Positions 36,369 through 44,413 of a stretch of DNA of 45,918 nucleotides are shown here, piece after piece; the stretch's first letter is position 1, and each line of letters opens with the position of its first letter. A model generated the notes under the pieces. It saw nothing but the letters and a program-made list of their open reading frames with translations. It had not been told where the DNA came from and made no database searches. Source of the stretch: Oceanospirillales bacterium (GTDB lineage Bacteria; Pseudomonadota; Gammaproteobacteria; Xanthomonadales; SZUA-38); contig QIKT01000076.1 in the NCBI GenBank assembly GCA_003233095.1, positions 1 to 45,918 of the forward strand. The letters are read 5' to 3'. Made by a program: the position numbers and the translations under genes.

Positions 36369-37145
36369 TCAGTCTTCGTTGGGACGTTGCAGTACCACTT
36401 CGTCCAATCGGTCCGTGTTGCTGTCGGCAAGCGGGCTGACGTCGTCGCCGTGATAACTGGTTACCACGGAGTACTTGGTTTGATCGGTCCAATTACGGGA
36501 CGCCGCGTGCAGCGTTCTGGCGTGAAACAGCAGCAGATCCCCTGGGTCCAGGTCGACGGCCACTGATTGATCGATCAGAGTCTGATTGGCGGGAAGATCG
36601 GTCCTGAAAAACTGTTCGGCGTCGAGTTGACCATCGTTCAGGTCCAGATAACAAGATCCGGGGATCACAAGCAAGCCGCCGTTGTTCTGTCGTTCTGGAA
36701 CCAGGGCCAGCCAGGCGTTGATCAGGCGATGATCTGAAAATGACCAGTAGCGCGTGTCACGATGCCAGAGGGTGTCCGACGAATAGTCGGGACGTTTGGT
36801 CATAATGCAATTATGGTGGCTGCGGGTCAGATGCAGCCTCCGGGTGTTAAGCAGACCACATAGCAGGGAGATCAATCGAGGGTTTGACGCCCATCTGCGA
36901 TAGACCGCATCACGATCCCAGGCCTGCAGCAAGCGGCGAATGGTCTGACCACCCGGTGCCGACTCATTGGCCGGCGCATTGGGGTAGGGCAGGTTGGCCT
37001 CAAGTTCAAACGGTTCGATCCGCTGCTCGAGATGTCGGGCGGTCACGGTCAGCATCGAGCTGACCTCAGAGGCATTCAGGCAGCCTCGAACAACGAGGTA
37101 GCCGTCACGCTGGAACTGTCTGGCCTGATCCTTGCCAATGGTCAT
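36369..37145 (-). CDS. Phytanoyl-CoA dioxygenase (PhyH) family protein
   Basis: A 258-aa Fe(II)/2-oxoglutarate-dependent oxygenase of the double-stranded beta-helix fold. The iron ligands His128 and Asp130 are in LWHRDTRYW, and the distal His213 is in ARTLHAASRN, where Arg217 would bind 2-oxoglutarate. GDLLLFHA precedes the last site, as in PhyH/EctD-like enzymes. The hydroxylated substrate is not predictable. The ATG overlaps the stop of the reductase gene by 4 nt (ATGA), so the two are translationally coupled, although PhyH enzymes normally need no reductase. Confidence 0.88.
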   Translation of the reverse strand: MTIGKDQARQFQRDGYLVVRGCLNASEVSSMLTVTARHLEQRIEPFELEANLPYPNAPANESAPGGQTIRRLLQAWDRDAVYRRWASNPRLISLLCGLLNTRRLHLTRSHHNCIMTKRPDYSSDTLWHRDTRYWSFSDHRLINAWLALVPERQNNGGLLVIPGSCYLDLNDGQLDAEQFFRTDLPANQTLIDQSVAVDLDPGDLLLFHARTLHAASRNWTDQTKYSVVTSYHGDDVSPLADSNTDRLDEVVLQRPNED

Positions 37146-38239
37146 TCTGCTGCAGTCAACCCACTCGCAGCATCGTCCTGTTGAGCCATCAGGGCCAGAA
37201 TATCCGGAGCAAATTCGAAGGAGTCATAATAGAGGTGTCGACGCGGCAGGCCATGGCGACGAAAGGATGCTCGTCCAGCATCCACCAGCGCCGGCGGTCC
37301 ACTCATGTAGACATCAAAGCCTGCGAGGTCCGGGTGATCGTCGACGACCGCTTCGTGTACCCACCCCAGACGCAAACCGGAGTGGCCGTTGATATTACTG
37401 ATCACCGGTGTGTAGCTGAACCACGGTAACTCATCCACCCACTGAGTCACTCGATCATGCTGGTACAGTTCTCCCGCGCTCTGTGCACCCCAGTAAAGAT
37501 GTACCGGGCGAGACTCCTTGCTGTGCTCATGGCGAAGAATCAATTCTTCAACAATCGCCTTGATGGGGGCAAATCCGGTGCCGCCAGTGACACACAATAT
37601 CGGCCGTTCCGAACGACTGCGAAGGAAGAATGTCCCCAGCGGCACCTCAAGGTCGATCGGATCGCCAACCGTCATTTGATCAAAGACATGATCGGTAAAA
37701 CCGCCGCCCTGAACGTGTCGGATGTGAAGCTCGAGCAGTCCTGAATCGTCCGGTGCATTGGCGATCGAGAAGGCACGCCGCTTGCCACTGGTGAGGATCA
37801 CTTCCAGGTACTGACCGGCAAGATAAGTGAGCGGTTTGTGCTCTTCCAGGTCCAGTTTGATGCAGGCCACATCGTCAACCGGGAATTCAATGGAATGGAC
37901 GCGCGCTTGAGCGATTTTGGTCTGAATATTCTTCAATGCCGCCGGCTCACGGGCTATGATGGTCAGGTCCGATTCGGCGACTGCCTGACAGAGTAGAATT
38001 TTTCGGTTGCCGGTCGGCGCCTCGTCAGGCAGTGATTGCTCGGCCTCAAGAGCCACCGGTGGCAGCGCTGGATACGACACCTCACCCTCGACCAGCTCAG
38101 CCATGCAGCGGCCACAATGACCATTCAGGCAGCTGTGGTTGAAATGCAACTGTGCCCGTCGCGAAGCACTCAGCAAAGGTTCCTGACTACGAGCCTCGAA
38201 CAGGCTGCCTGTGGCGCGATTGGTGATCTTATAGTTCAA
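37142..38239 (-). CDS. 2Fe-2S flavoprotein reductase (CDP-glucoseen reductase / PaaE-like architecture)
   Basis: A 365-aa electron-transfer protein. The N-terminal plant-type ferredoxin domain has Cys37, Cys42, Cys45 and Cys84 (CLNGHCGRC, then LLC). The FAD domain has RAFSIANAP, and the NAD(P) domain has CVTGGTGFAPIK and the C-terminal YMSGPPALVDA. The domain order Fe-S, FAD, NAD matches AscD/RfbI and phenol-hydroxylase or methane-monooxygenase reductases, the reverse of PaaE. The start is probably TTG at 38239: AGGAAG lies 6 nt upstream and the domain begins NYKITNR; an ATG at 38305 adds 22 unconserved residues. The partner oxygenase is unknown. Confidence 0.88.
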   Translation of the reverse strand: MNYKITNRATGSLFEARSQEPLLSASRRAQLHFNHSCLNGHCGRCMAELVEGEVSYPALPPVALEAEQSLPDEAPTGNRKILLCQAVAESDLTIIAREPAALKNIQTKIAQARVHSIEFPVDDVACIKLDLEEHKPLTYLAGQYLEVILTSGKRRAFSIANAPDDSGLLELHIRHVQGGGFTDHVFDQMTVGDPIDLEVPLGTFFLRSRSERPILCVTGGTGFAPIKAIVEELILRHEHSKESRPVHLYWGAQSAGELYQHDRVTQWVDELPWFSYTPVISNINGHSGLRLGWVHEAVVDDHPDLAGFDVYMSGPPALVDAGRASFRRHGLPRRHLYYDSFEFAPDILALMAQQDDAASGLTAAE

Positions 38240-38347
38240 GGTGGCTTCCTGTACACTGCCTGCACATTGCTGTGGAGCAAGCTGTTGACTGTATCCCCAA
38301 GCCAATCAATATGGTGGCATGAGCCCTCATTATCCAGTGTGGGCGTG

Positions 38348-38746
38348 ATGACTGACAAGACCATGGTCAGTCATCTCGGAATTGAAGTCACTGACATCGG
38401 ACCGGATTATCTGACCGCAACCATGCCGGCTGATTCACGAACATTCCAGCCGATGGGTATTGTTCATGGTGGGGCCTATGTGGCACTGGCCGAAACGGTG
38501 GCCAGCTTTGCAGCCAATCTGGTTGTTGATGACTCTCGGCACTATGCGGTGGGGTTGGACATCAACGCCAATCATCTGCGCTCCGTTCGCAGTGGCACGG
38601 TGACCGGCACCGCAAGGCCTATCCACCTGGGCCGTTCAACCCAGGTCTGGGAAGTTCGTATCGAGGACGATCGCGAGCGACTGGTCTGTATCGCGCGCAT
38701 GACGGCAAGCATTCTGGATCGAACGCCCAGTGACACTACAGCATGA
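38348..38746 (+). CDS. PaaI/YdiI-type hotdog thioesterase
   Basis: A 132-aa single hotdog-fold thioesterase. The signature GIVHGGAYVALAETVAS carries the HGG oxyanion turn and the catalytic Glu/Asp position on the long helix. HLGIEVTDIG and the C-terminal STQVWEVRI strand are typical. Substrates could be phenylacetyl-CoA (PaaI), 1,4-dihydroxy-2-naphthoyl-CoA (YdiI) or other aryl/acyl-CoAs. The paa genes are 31 kb away, so PaaI is only a possibility. ATG at 38348 is chosen; an ATG at 38363 would trim five residues. The stop overlaps the kinase gene start by 4 nt. Confidence 0.88.
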   Translation: MTDKTMVSHLGIEVTDIGPDYLTATMPADSRTFQPMGIVHGGAYVALAETVASFAANLVVDDSRHYAVGLDINANHLRSVRSGTVTGTARPIHLGRSTQVWEVRIEDDRERLVCIARMTASILDRTPSDTTA

Positions 38747-39720
38747 GCGGCACAATTGACGAGCACCCCTATGATCGACTCGGTCCGGATCTGATCCTGG
38801 ACGCGGTTGAGTCAATTGGCTTTGAATGTGATGGTCGGCTGCTGGCACTGAACAGTTATGAGAACCGGGTGTATCAGGTTGGAATGGAAGAGGGGCCGCC
38901 ACTGATTGCCAAGTTCTATCGGCCCGAGCGCTGGACCGATGAGTCGATCGGTGAGGAGCATGCTCTGTCGTTTGCGTTGCGCGATGCGGACTTGCCAGTG
39001 GTTGCGCCGATGCTTCAGGACGGAGTCTCCCTGTTTGTCCACGAGCAGTTTCGATTCGCCCTGTTTCCGCGTCAGGGTGGACGGGAGCCGGTACTGGAAT
39101 CGGATGAGCATGTGGCATGGCTGGGACGATTGCTGGGGCGGTTTCATCTGGTCGGCCGACATCAAGCGATGGATCATCGGCGGCGATTGCTGGACTTGTC
39201 ACATACCCGGCGGCTGGTCGATCTGGTCGCGGTCGATGACCACATGGCCGATTATCTGCGCGACGATTACCGACACTTGTGTGCCAGCCTGATCGAGACG
39301 ATCGAGCAGCAGTTTTCACAGACACGCTGGACGCTCGGTGCAATTCACGGCGATTGCCATCGTGGCAACGTGCTGTGGACTGATCAGGGACCACATTTTG
39401 TCGATCTCGATGACAGCGTGCTTGGCGTGGCCGTTCAGGACTTCTGGATGTTGCTGGACGGCGACTCCGATCGAAGAGCACACCAGCTGGAAGTTCTGAT
39501 TGAGGCCTATGAACAATTTTGCCCGTTCGATCGGAGTGAACTGGGCCTGGTCGAGAGCTTGCGCACGAAGCGCATGATCGAGCATGCCGGTTGGCTGGCC
39601 AGTCGCTGGACAGATCCGGCCTTTCCGCGCAGCTTCCCGTGGTTTGGTGATGCGCGATATTTCGAGAATCACCTGCGTGTCCTGCAAGAGCAGCATGAAC
39701 GCCTGAGTCACAATCATTGA
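38743..39720 (+). CDS. srkA: Stress response kinase A (YihE/SrkA-like Ser/Thr kinase)
   Basis: A 325-aa aminoglycoside-phosphotransferase-fold protein kinase, reported in E. coli to protect against MazF-linked death and envelope stress. The N-lobe has YENRVYQVG and the ATP-lysine in LIAKFYRPERW. The catalytic loop is GAIHGDCHRGNVLW, with DLDDSVLGVAVQDFWML as the metal-binding motif. Length fits the family. In E. coli, SrkA lies beside dsbA; here it follows a thioesterase gene by 4-nt overlap and precedes plsC by 57 bp. Confidence 0.93.
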   Translation: MSGTIDEHPYDRLGPDLILDAVESIGFECDGRLLALNSYENRVYQVGMEEGPPLIAKFYRPERWTDESIGEEHALSFALRDADLPVVAPMLQDGVSLFVHEQFRFALFPRQGGREPVLESDEHVAWLGRLLGRFHLVGRHQAMDHRRRLLDLSHTRRLVDLVAVDDHMADYLRDDYRHLCASLIETIEQQFSQTRWTLGAIHGDCHRGNVLWTDQGPHFVDLDDSVLGVAVQDFWMLLDGDSDRRAHQLEVLIEAYEQFCPFDRSELGLVESLRTKRMIEHAGWLASRWTDPAFPRSFPWFGDARYFENHLRVLQEQHERLSHNH

Positions 39721-39777
39721 CCCAATGTCAGCCTCCATTAGACTAATCGCTCTATCGATTCCCTCTACCCTGTTGCG

Positions 39778-40554
39778 ATGACTTTCATTCGCTATTTTTA
39801 TCGCGTGCCGTTGGCATTGCTGATGCTCCTGATCGGCTTGCCGATGACCTTGATTGCCATTGCGCTGGTGGGCGACAAGCGCAAGCCTGGCTATCATTGG
39901 GTGGTTCGTACCTGGTCGTGGATGATGATGTGGGTCTTTGGTGTACGTATGCATCGTTTTGGACAGTTGATCGATGATCCGGTGGTTCTGTTGTCCAACC
40001 ATGTGTCGTGGATGGATATCTCGGCGCTGCATGCCGTTCATGGGGTGGGCTTTATTGCCAAGTCTGAAATCAATCGTTGGCCGCTGGTGGGCTATATGGC
40101 ACGTGCAGGCAGCACAATCTTTCATACGCGAGGGTCGCAGGACTCCCGTGAGTTGGTGGGGCAACGTATCCGTGAACGTCTGGCCGAAGGTCGCAGCATT
40201 GCCATTTTTGCCGAAGGCCGATCCGGCTACGGTGGCAAAGTGCTACCGTTTCATGGTCGAATGCTGCAACCCGCCAAGGATGAGCAGGTGCCCATACAAC
40301 CGGTTGCCATACGCTTCTTGGATGCTGCAGGTCATGAAGCAGCCATTGCGTTTCGACCTCATGAATCGTTTGTTGGCAATCTCTGGCGGGTGCTGGGATT
40401 GCCTGCCACTCGCTGTGAGGTGCACTGTCTGGAGCCGATCCCTCGAGAAGATGTGATTGAGATGGGTCGGCGTGACATTGCGCGTCTGGCCCATGATCGG
40501 GTTATCGCTGTCATGACCGAGTATGCACCAGAATCTACCGAGGACCATGACTGA
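39778..40554 (+). CDS. plsC: 1-acylglycerol-3-phosphate O-acyltransferase family protein
   Basis: A 258-aa membrane-associated acyltransferase. An N-terminal hydrophobic helix (about 11-30) precedes motif I NHVSWMD, with the catalytic His and Asp four residues apart. Motif II is STIFHTRGSQ, motif III FAEGRSG, and motif IV is near IQPVAIRF. PlsC makes phosphatidic acid; some homologues with this layout acylate other lysolipids. The hydrolase gene downstream starts 8 nt inside its 3' end. Whether it is the main housekeeping PlsC cannot be told. Confidence 0.88.
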   Translation: MTFIRYFYRVPLALLMLLIGLPMTLIAIALVGDKRKPGYHWVVRTWSWMMMWVFGVRMHRFGQLIDDPVVLLSNHVSWMDISALHAVHGVGFIAKSEINRWPLVGYMARAGSTIFHTRGSQDSRELVGQRIRERLAEGRSIAIFAEGRSGYGGKVLPFHGRMLQPAKDEQVPIQPVAIRFLDAAGHEAAIAFRPHESFVGNLWRVLGLPATRCEVHCLEPIPREDVIEMGRRDIARLAHDRVIAVMTEYAPESTEDHD

Positions 40555-41542
40555 CTCTCCCTTCAACGCACCAAAGCTGCTTCGAAACCGGCATGTCCAG
40601 TCCTTTCTGGCCAGCTCTGGCTTGCGTCGTAAACGATTTCTGAATCAGACGCCAGCACTGCATGCAGCGACTGAAGAACGAATCTTCTCAGTGCTTGATG
40701 AGTCGACTCAACTGCAGGGCATGTATTCGAAACATCCTGAGTCTCGCGGCCTGGCCGTGTTGTTTCATGGCTGGGAAGGATCGGTCGATTCGACCTACCT
40801 GCTGGACCTGGCAGCGGCCTTGTGGGAGTCGGGTTTGAGCATCTGTCGACTGCATTTTCGTGATCATGGCGCGACCCACCACCTGAACGAAGGTCTGTTT
40901 CACTCCTGTCGACTGGATGAGGTGGTCGATGCCGTCGGCCAGATCTGTGAAGAGATTGAAACGGGCCCCGTGTTTCTGGCCGGTTTTTCACTGGGGGGCA
41001 ACTTTGCGCTGCGGGTCGCTCGGCAACTGCAGGACAAGACGGACCGAATCAGACACGTGTTTGGTATTTGTCCGGTGATTGACCCGGGCAAGAGCCTGAA
41101 GGCGATTGAAGATGCCCTGTGGCATTACGAAGCCTATTTTTTGCTCAAATGGCGGCGATCGCTGAAGATCAAGCAAACCCACTTTCCAGAACAATATCGA
41201 CACGCTCCGGTTCGCCGAGGCTTGCGATTGGTGGATATGACTGCATATCTGGTCGAGGAATACACTGACTTTGCCAATGTTGATGACTATTTCAACGGCT
41301 ATGCCATCAAGGGTGATTACCTGTCAGACTTGCGAATCGATGCCACCATCGTCGCTTGTGCCGACGATCCGGTCATCCCTATTGACGACTTTCATGACCT
41401 GAAACTGGCTAGTCAGACACGGTTGATCATCAATCCGCAGGGCGGACATTGCGGCATGGTTGATCAGCTTTGGGGGCCATCGTGGGCCACCCGGCTGATC
41501 AATGGCAAGATATCCACCCTGTTGAGTGCCAAGACGAGGTAA
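40547..41542 (+). CDS. YheT-like alpha/beta hydrolase
   Basis: A 331-aa hydrolase of the YheT/ABHD1-3 type. The N-terminus LLRNRHVQSFLASSG is the family hallmark. HGWEGSVDSTY forms the oxyanion turn, and the nucleophilic Ser is in AGFSLGGN. The acid is probably Asp in CADDPVIP and the base His in GGHCGMVD. Lipid or ester substrates are typical but unproven. Translation is coupled to plsC by an 8-nt overlap, which suggests a role in lipid metabolism. The TPR-protein GTG follows 3 nt after its stop. Confidence 0.9.
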   Translation: MTDSPFNAPKLLRNRHVQSFLASSGLRRKRFLNQTPALHAATEERIFSVLDESTQLQGMYSKHPESRGLAVLFHGWEGSVDSTYLLDLAAALWESGLSICRLHFRDHGATHHLNEGLFHSCRLDEVVDAVGQICEEIETGPVFLAGFSLGGNFALRVARQLQDKTDRIRHVFGICPVIDPGKSLKAIEDALWHYEAYFLLKWRRSLKIKQTHFPEQYRHAPVRRGLRLVDMTAYLVEEYTDFANVDDYFNGYAIKGDYLSDLRIDATIVACADDPVIPIDDFHDLKLASQTRLIINPQGGHCGMVDQLWGPSWATRLINGKISTLLSAKTR

Positions 41543-41545
41543 CGC

Positions 41546-43612
41546 GTGCTAAACGAAGCCATGGACAAACATCGTGCCGGTGATTATGCCGGTGCCGAAT
41601 CGCTCTACCGCAAGATGCTGTCGGATGAGCCTGAGAATTTTGAACTGCTGCACCTGCTGGGTATTGCACGGATGGAGCAGGGCGACCTGACCGATGCCTA
41701 TGCCAACGTCAGCAAGGCGATTGAACTGCAGCCGTCCGGTGCAGCGTTCATGGTCACACTGGCGACCATCGAACACCGGCGCGGTCAGCTGGTGCCTGCG
41801 GTTGAACACATGAAGCAGGCGATCGCTCTGAATCCCAACTTGCCGCAATCGCATAATACTCTGGGCTATTTGCAGTTTCTGACCGGTGATATTGAGGCCG
41901 CAGAAACCACCCTCACCATCGCACGACGCCTTGAGCCTGAGTCGCATCGTGTGATGGTCAATCTTGGCCAGGTCAAGCTGTCCATGGGGGACCTGGATCG
42001 GGCGATTGCCTATTTTCAGGATGCTCTGGAAATTCAGCCTAATGATCTGGCGGCTCTGTCATCGCTTGGGGAAGCGTTTCTGTTCAAGGGAACCCCGGCA
42101 TTTGCTGAAGAATGCTTCAGCAAATGTCTGCAGCAGCGTCCCGATTCCATCAAACTGCAAAATCTGCTGGCACAGTCGAAGCTGGCAGCCGGGCAAGTCG
42201 ATGAAGCAGACTCGATGTTCAAGACCATTCTCGAGACCCGCCCCGAACAATTCGAAGCGCTCGTGGGTCAGGCCGATGTCGCTGTCTTTCGCATGCAGTA
42301 TGAACAGGCCGTGCGTCAATACCAGAATGCCTTGACAGTCCAGCGTGGGCACCCCCTGGTGGTTGAGAAACTGGCCGATTGTCTGCTGGCCATCGGCGAT
42401 GGTCTCACCGCTGCTCGCTGCTATCAGGCCCTGATCGATGAGGACTCACCGGTGGGTCGTATTCACGCCAAGCTGGGCCGAGCACTGCTGGAAGCCGGAC
42501 AGTTGAATGAAGCCGAAGGCTATCTGACCAATGCATTGTCTGCCAATCCCGATGACCTTCAACTACTCCTCAATACGGCCCAGCTCAGAGAGGCCCAGGG
42601 TCGTGACGATGATGCCATTGCTGTGCTGCACAAAGGGCTGGATGGGAGCGCCGATCCTGTCGTGATCCGCAGTTCACTGGCCAGTTTGTATCTGGCTGCC
42701 GGGCAGCCTGACCAGGCACTCGAAACGCTGCGCCCTCTGGGCGATCCCGATGACGCGCAGATGCATCTTCATGTTGAAGGTCTTCGCCTGAGGGCCTGTG
42801 ATGCCATGGGTGACCACGCGGCTGCCAGCGGTCATGCTGACGCGCTGTCAAAGGCTGAACTCAAGCCCGTGGCTATCCAGCAAGCGGTTGACCCGAAGCT
42901 GCTTGCCAGTTGGCCAGACGAGCCGCTTGATGATGATCGAGGGGAGCCTGTGTTTGTGGTCGGGCTGCCTGGCAGTGGTGTGGCGCAAATCGCAGCAATG
43001 CTGGATGATCTGGACACTATTGAAGTCATTGACGATCGATTTGCTGGCGACAGTGAACGCAACGATCTGTTCAGCCAACCGTCAGACCATGCAGCCCTTG
43101 ATGGCTTTGCAGAAGATGAGGTGCGGCGCGCGCGCAGACGCTATTGGAACGGTTGGCAACGGCTGCGTAAAAAAGTGGCCGATCGAGTGCTGGGTATTGA
43201 CTATCTGCCGGTCGAGCAACTGGATGTGGCCAGTCTCTGTCGGATCTTCCCCAAAGCCACATTGCTGGTGGTCAATCGAGCATCAGAAGATCTCTGGTTG
43301 CACGGACGATTGACCGGTTGGAGTCTGGGGTATCGACTTGAGTCAGACGCCATCGATCGCTTTAATCAACAGATTGATCTGGCGCGAGAATCGACCCAAC
43401 TGAATGTGATCGAGATCAACGGCGTGGATGAGCAACCGGCAGCCGTTGAAGCATTGCAGGCGCTTCTTGAGTTCCATCAGATCAGGCATCCGGATCTGAG
43501 TGAACTGCTGGACCAGCAATGGCAGCGGCATGCTCGAATCCAGCCATACTTTGCTGCAGGCCATGCGGACCATTACAAGGGTCTGATGGATGATCTGGCC
43601 AGCCGACACTGA
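41546..43612 (+). CDS. TPR-repeat protein with degenerate C-terminal sulfotransferase-like domain
   Basis: A 688-aa protein with no signal peptide. Residues 1-430 form about twelve tetratricopeptide repeats with repeated Ala-Glu-x-x-Tyr/Leu and Asn-Pro-(Asp/Asn)-Asp turns. From residue 469 the C-terminal domain opens VFVVGLPGSGVAQIAAMLDD. In TPR-sulfotransferases the same place has a GLPRSGTTL phosphosulfate-binding loop followed by an SHP turn. Here the Arg and second Thr are lost, and the rest of the family's motifs are weak. It may have become a binding domain. GTG at 41546 has GAGG 6 nt upstream. It lies 3 nt after the hydrolase gene. Confidence 0.85.
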   Translation: MLNEAMDKHRAGDYAGAESLYRKMLSDEPENFELLHLLGIARMEQGDLTDAYANVSKAIELQPSGAAFMVTLATIEHRRGQLVPAVEHMKQAIALNPNLPQSHNTLGYLQFLTGDIEAAETTLTIARRLEPESHRVMVNLGQVKLSMGDLDRAIAYFQDALEIQPNDLAALSSLGEAFLFKGTPAFAEECFSKCLQQRPDSIKLQNLLAQSKLAAGQVDEADSMFKTILETRPEQFEALVGQADVAVFRMQYEQAVRQYQNALTVQRGHPLVVEKLADCLLAIGDGLTAARCYQALIDEDSPVGRIHAKLGRALLEAGQLNEAEGYLTNALSANPDDLQLLLNTAQLREAQGRDDDAIAVLHKGLDGSADPVVIRSSLASLYLAAGQPDQALETLRPLGDPDDAQMHLHVEGLRLRACDAMGDHAAASGHADALSKAELKPVAIQQAVDPKLLASWPDEPLDDDRGEPVFVVGLPGSGVAQIAAMLDDLDTIEVIDDRFAGDSERNDLFSQPSDHAALDGFAEDEVRRARRRYWNGWQRLRKKVADRVLGIDYLPVEQLDVASLCRIFPKATLLVVNRASEDLWLHGRLTGWSLGYRLESDAIDRFNQQIDLARESTQLNVIEINGVDEQPAAVEALQALLEFHQIRHPDLSELLDQQWQRHARIQPYFAAGHADHYKGLMDDLASRH

Positions 43613-43628
43613 GACGCGGAGCGAGCAG

Positions 43629-44261
43629 ATGAAACTGACATCCGACAGCATGCAGCAAGGTACCTTTGTGAGTGCCCGTTTCGCTCTGGGTCAAATCGAT
43701 CCAGCTAATCACATGATTTTTTCTGACAATCTGAGTCCCCATCTTGCGTGGGACGATGTACCCGACCAAACGAGAAGTTTCGCGTTGCTCTGCGTTGATC
43801 CGGATGTGCCCACTGTTGCCGAGACGGTCAACAGCTCGTCACACACCATTACAGTCGATCAGCCACGCTGCGATTTTTATCACTGGAGCATGATCAATAT
43901 CTCTGCATCCCTTCGCCACCTGGCAGAGGGCACCTGTGCGCGGGGACTGGTTCGTGGGGGCAAACGTTCCCCTGAAGGCCCTGCCGGCACACGCCAGGGA
44001 CTGAACGGCTACAGCGATTTCTTTGCCGGTAGTGAGTTGATGGGTGACTACTTCGGTTACGATGGACCCTGTCCGCCCTGGAATGATGATCGGATGCATC
44101 ACTATCATTTCACAGTCTATGCGCTGTCGGTTGAACAGGTGACACTGTCTGACCGGTTTACCGGCGTTGAAGTTGGCGAGGCCATCCGCGATAGCATCAT
44201 TGATCAGGCAACCTTGTCGGTCCGCTATTCACTGAACCCGGTTCTCCACGAAGCACACTGA
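43629..44261 (+). CDS. YbhB/YbcL family (PEBP, Raf-kinase-inhibitor-like) protein
   Basis: A 210-aa phosphatidylethanolamine-binding-protein fold. Key blocks are NLSPHLAWDDVPDQTRSFAL, the DPDVP anion-site aspartate, the HWSMINI strand, and GYDGPCPPWNDDRMHHYHF, the second anion-site signature with Pro-Cys-Pro and His. It has an insertion of about 40 residues relative to compact YbhB proteins, around residues 85-130. No signal peptide. The role is unknown. The ATG at 43629 is 16 nt after the TPR gene and in the same transcription unit. Confidence 0.9.
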   Translation: MKLTSDSMQQGTFVSARFALGQIDPANHMIFSDNLSPHLAWDDVPDQTRSFALLCVDPDVPTVAETVNSSSHTITVDQPRCDFYHWSMINISASLRHLAEGTCARGLVRGGKRSPEGPAGTRQGLNGYSDFFAGSELMGDYFGYDGPCPPWNDDRMHHYHFTVYALSVEQVTLSDRFTGVEVGEAIRDSIIDQATLSVRYSLNPVLHEAH

Positions 44262-44273
44262 TCTGGGTACGGG

Positions 44274-44323
44274 CGCATTTCCCTTCTCAATCCAACTCGC
44301 TTAAGACTTGTTCAGAGGCTCCT
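44274..44323. mobile_element. Family 1 element, right-half remnant
   Basis: The 50-bp run ends CGCTTAAGACTTGTTCAGAG-GCTCC and matches the right arm of the element at 36026-36189 (from CGTATTTGCCATCTCAATCC to the terminus) with a few changes. The left arm and core hairpin are absent. It lies between the YbhB-type gene and glnA, just upstream of the glnA promoter. Confidence 0.8.
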
Positions 44324-44348
44324 TGGACTTTTTACTCTCAACACTCAC

Positions 44349-44377
44349 TTAATCTTGGCGAAGTGATTCGCTATACT
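44349..44377 (+). promoter_or_regulatory. Predicted sigma70 promoter of glnA
   Basis: TATACT at 44372-44377 is a good -10, with a weak TTAATC -35 at 44349-44354 and 17-bp spacing. This is about 37 nt upstream of the glnA ATG. A GG-(11)-GC arrangement in the same stretch is one base too wide for a sigma54 -24/-12 site, so nitrogen control from a sigma54 promoter is not supported here. Confidence 0.5.
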
Positions 44378-44413
44378 TGAGGCTCCGTCTCATTTTTATA
44401 CAGGACCCATCAC

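Noticed and set aside
38636-39481. 281-codon frame on the - strand
   Set aside because: Arg/Pro/Ser/His-rich shadow frame opposite srkA with no homology visible.
39316-40164. Long open frame (282 codons) on the - strand
   Set aside because: It lies antisense to srkA and plsC, both with full catalytic motifs. Its composition (His/Gln-rich) is typical of a shadow frame.
44355-44377. sigma54-like -24/-12 element before glnA
   Set aside because: The GG and GC dinucleotides are 11 bp apart instead of the required 10, whereas TATACT is a good sigma70 -10 in the same place.
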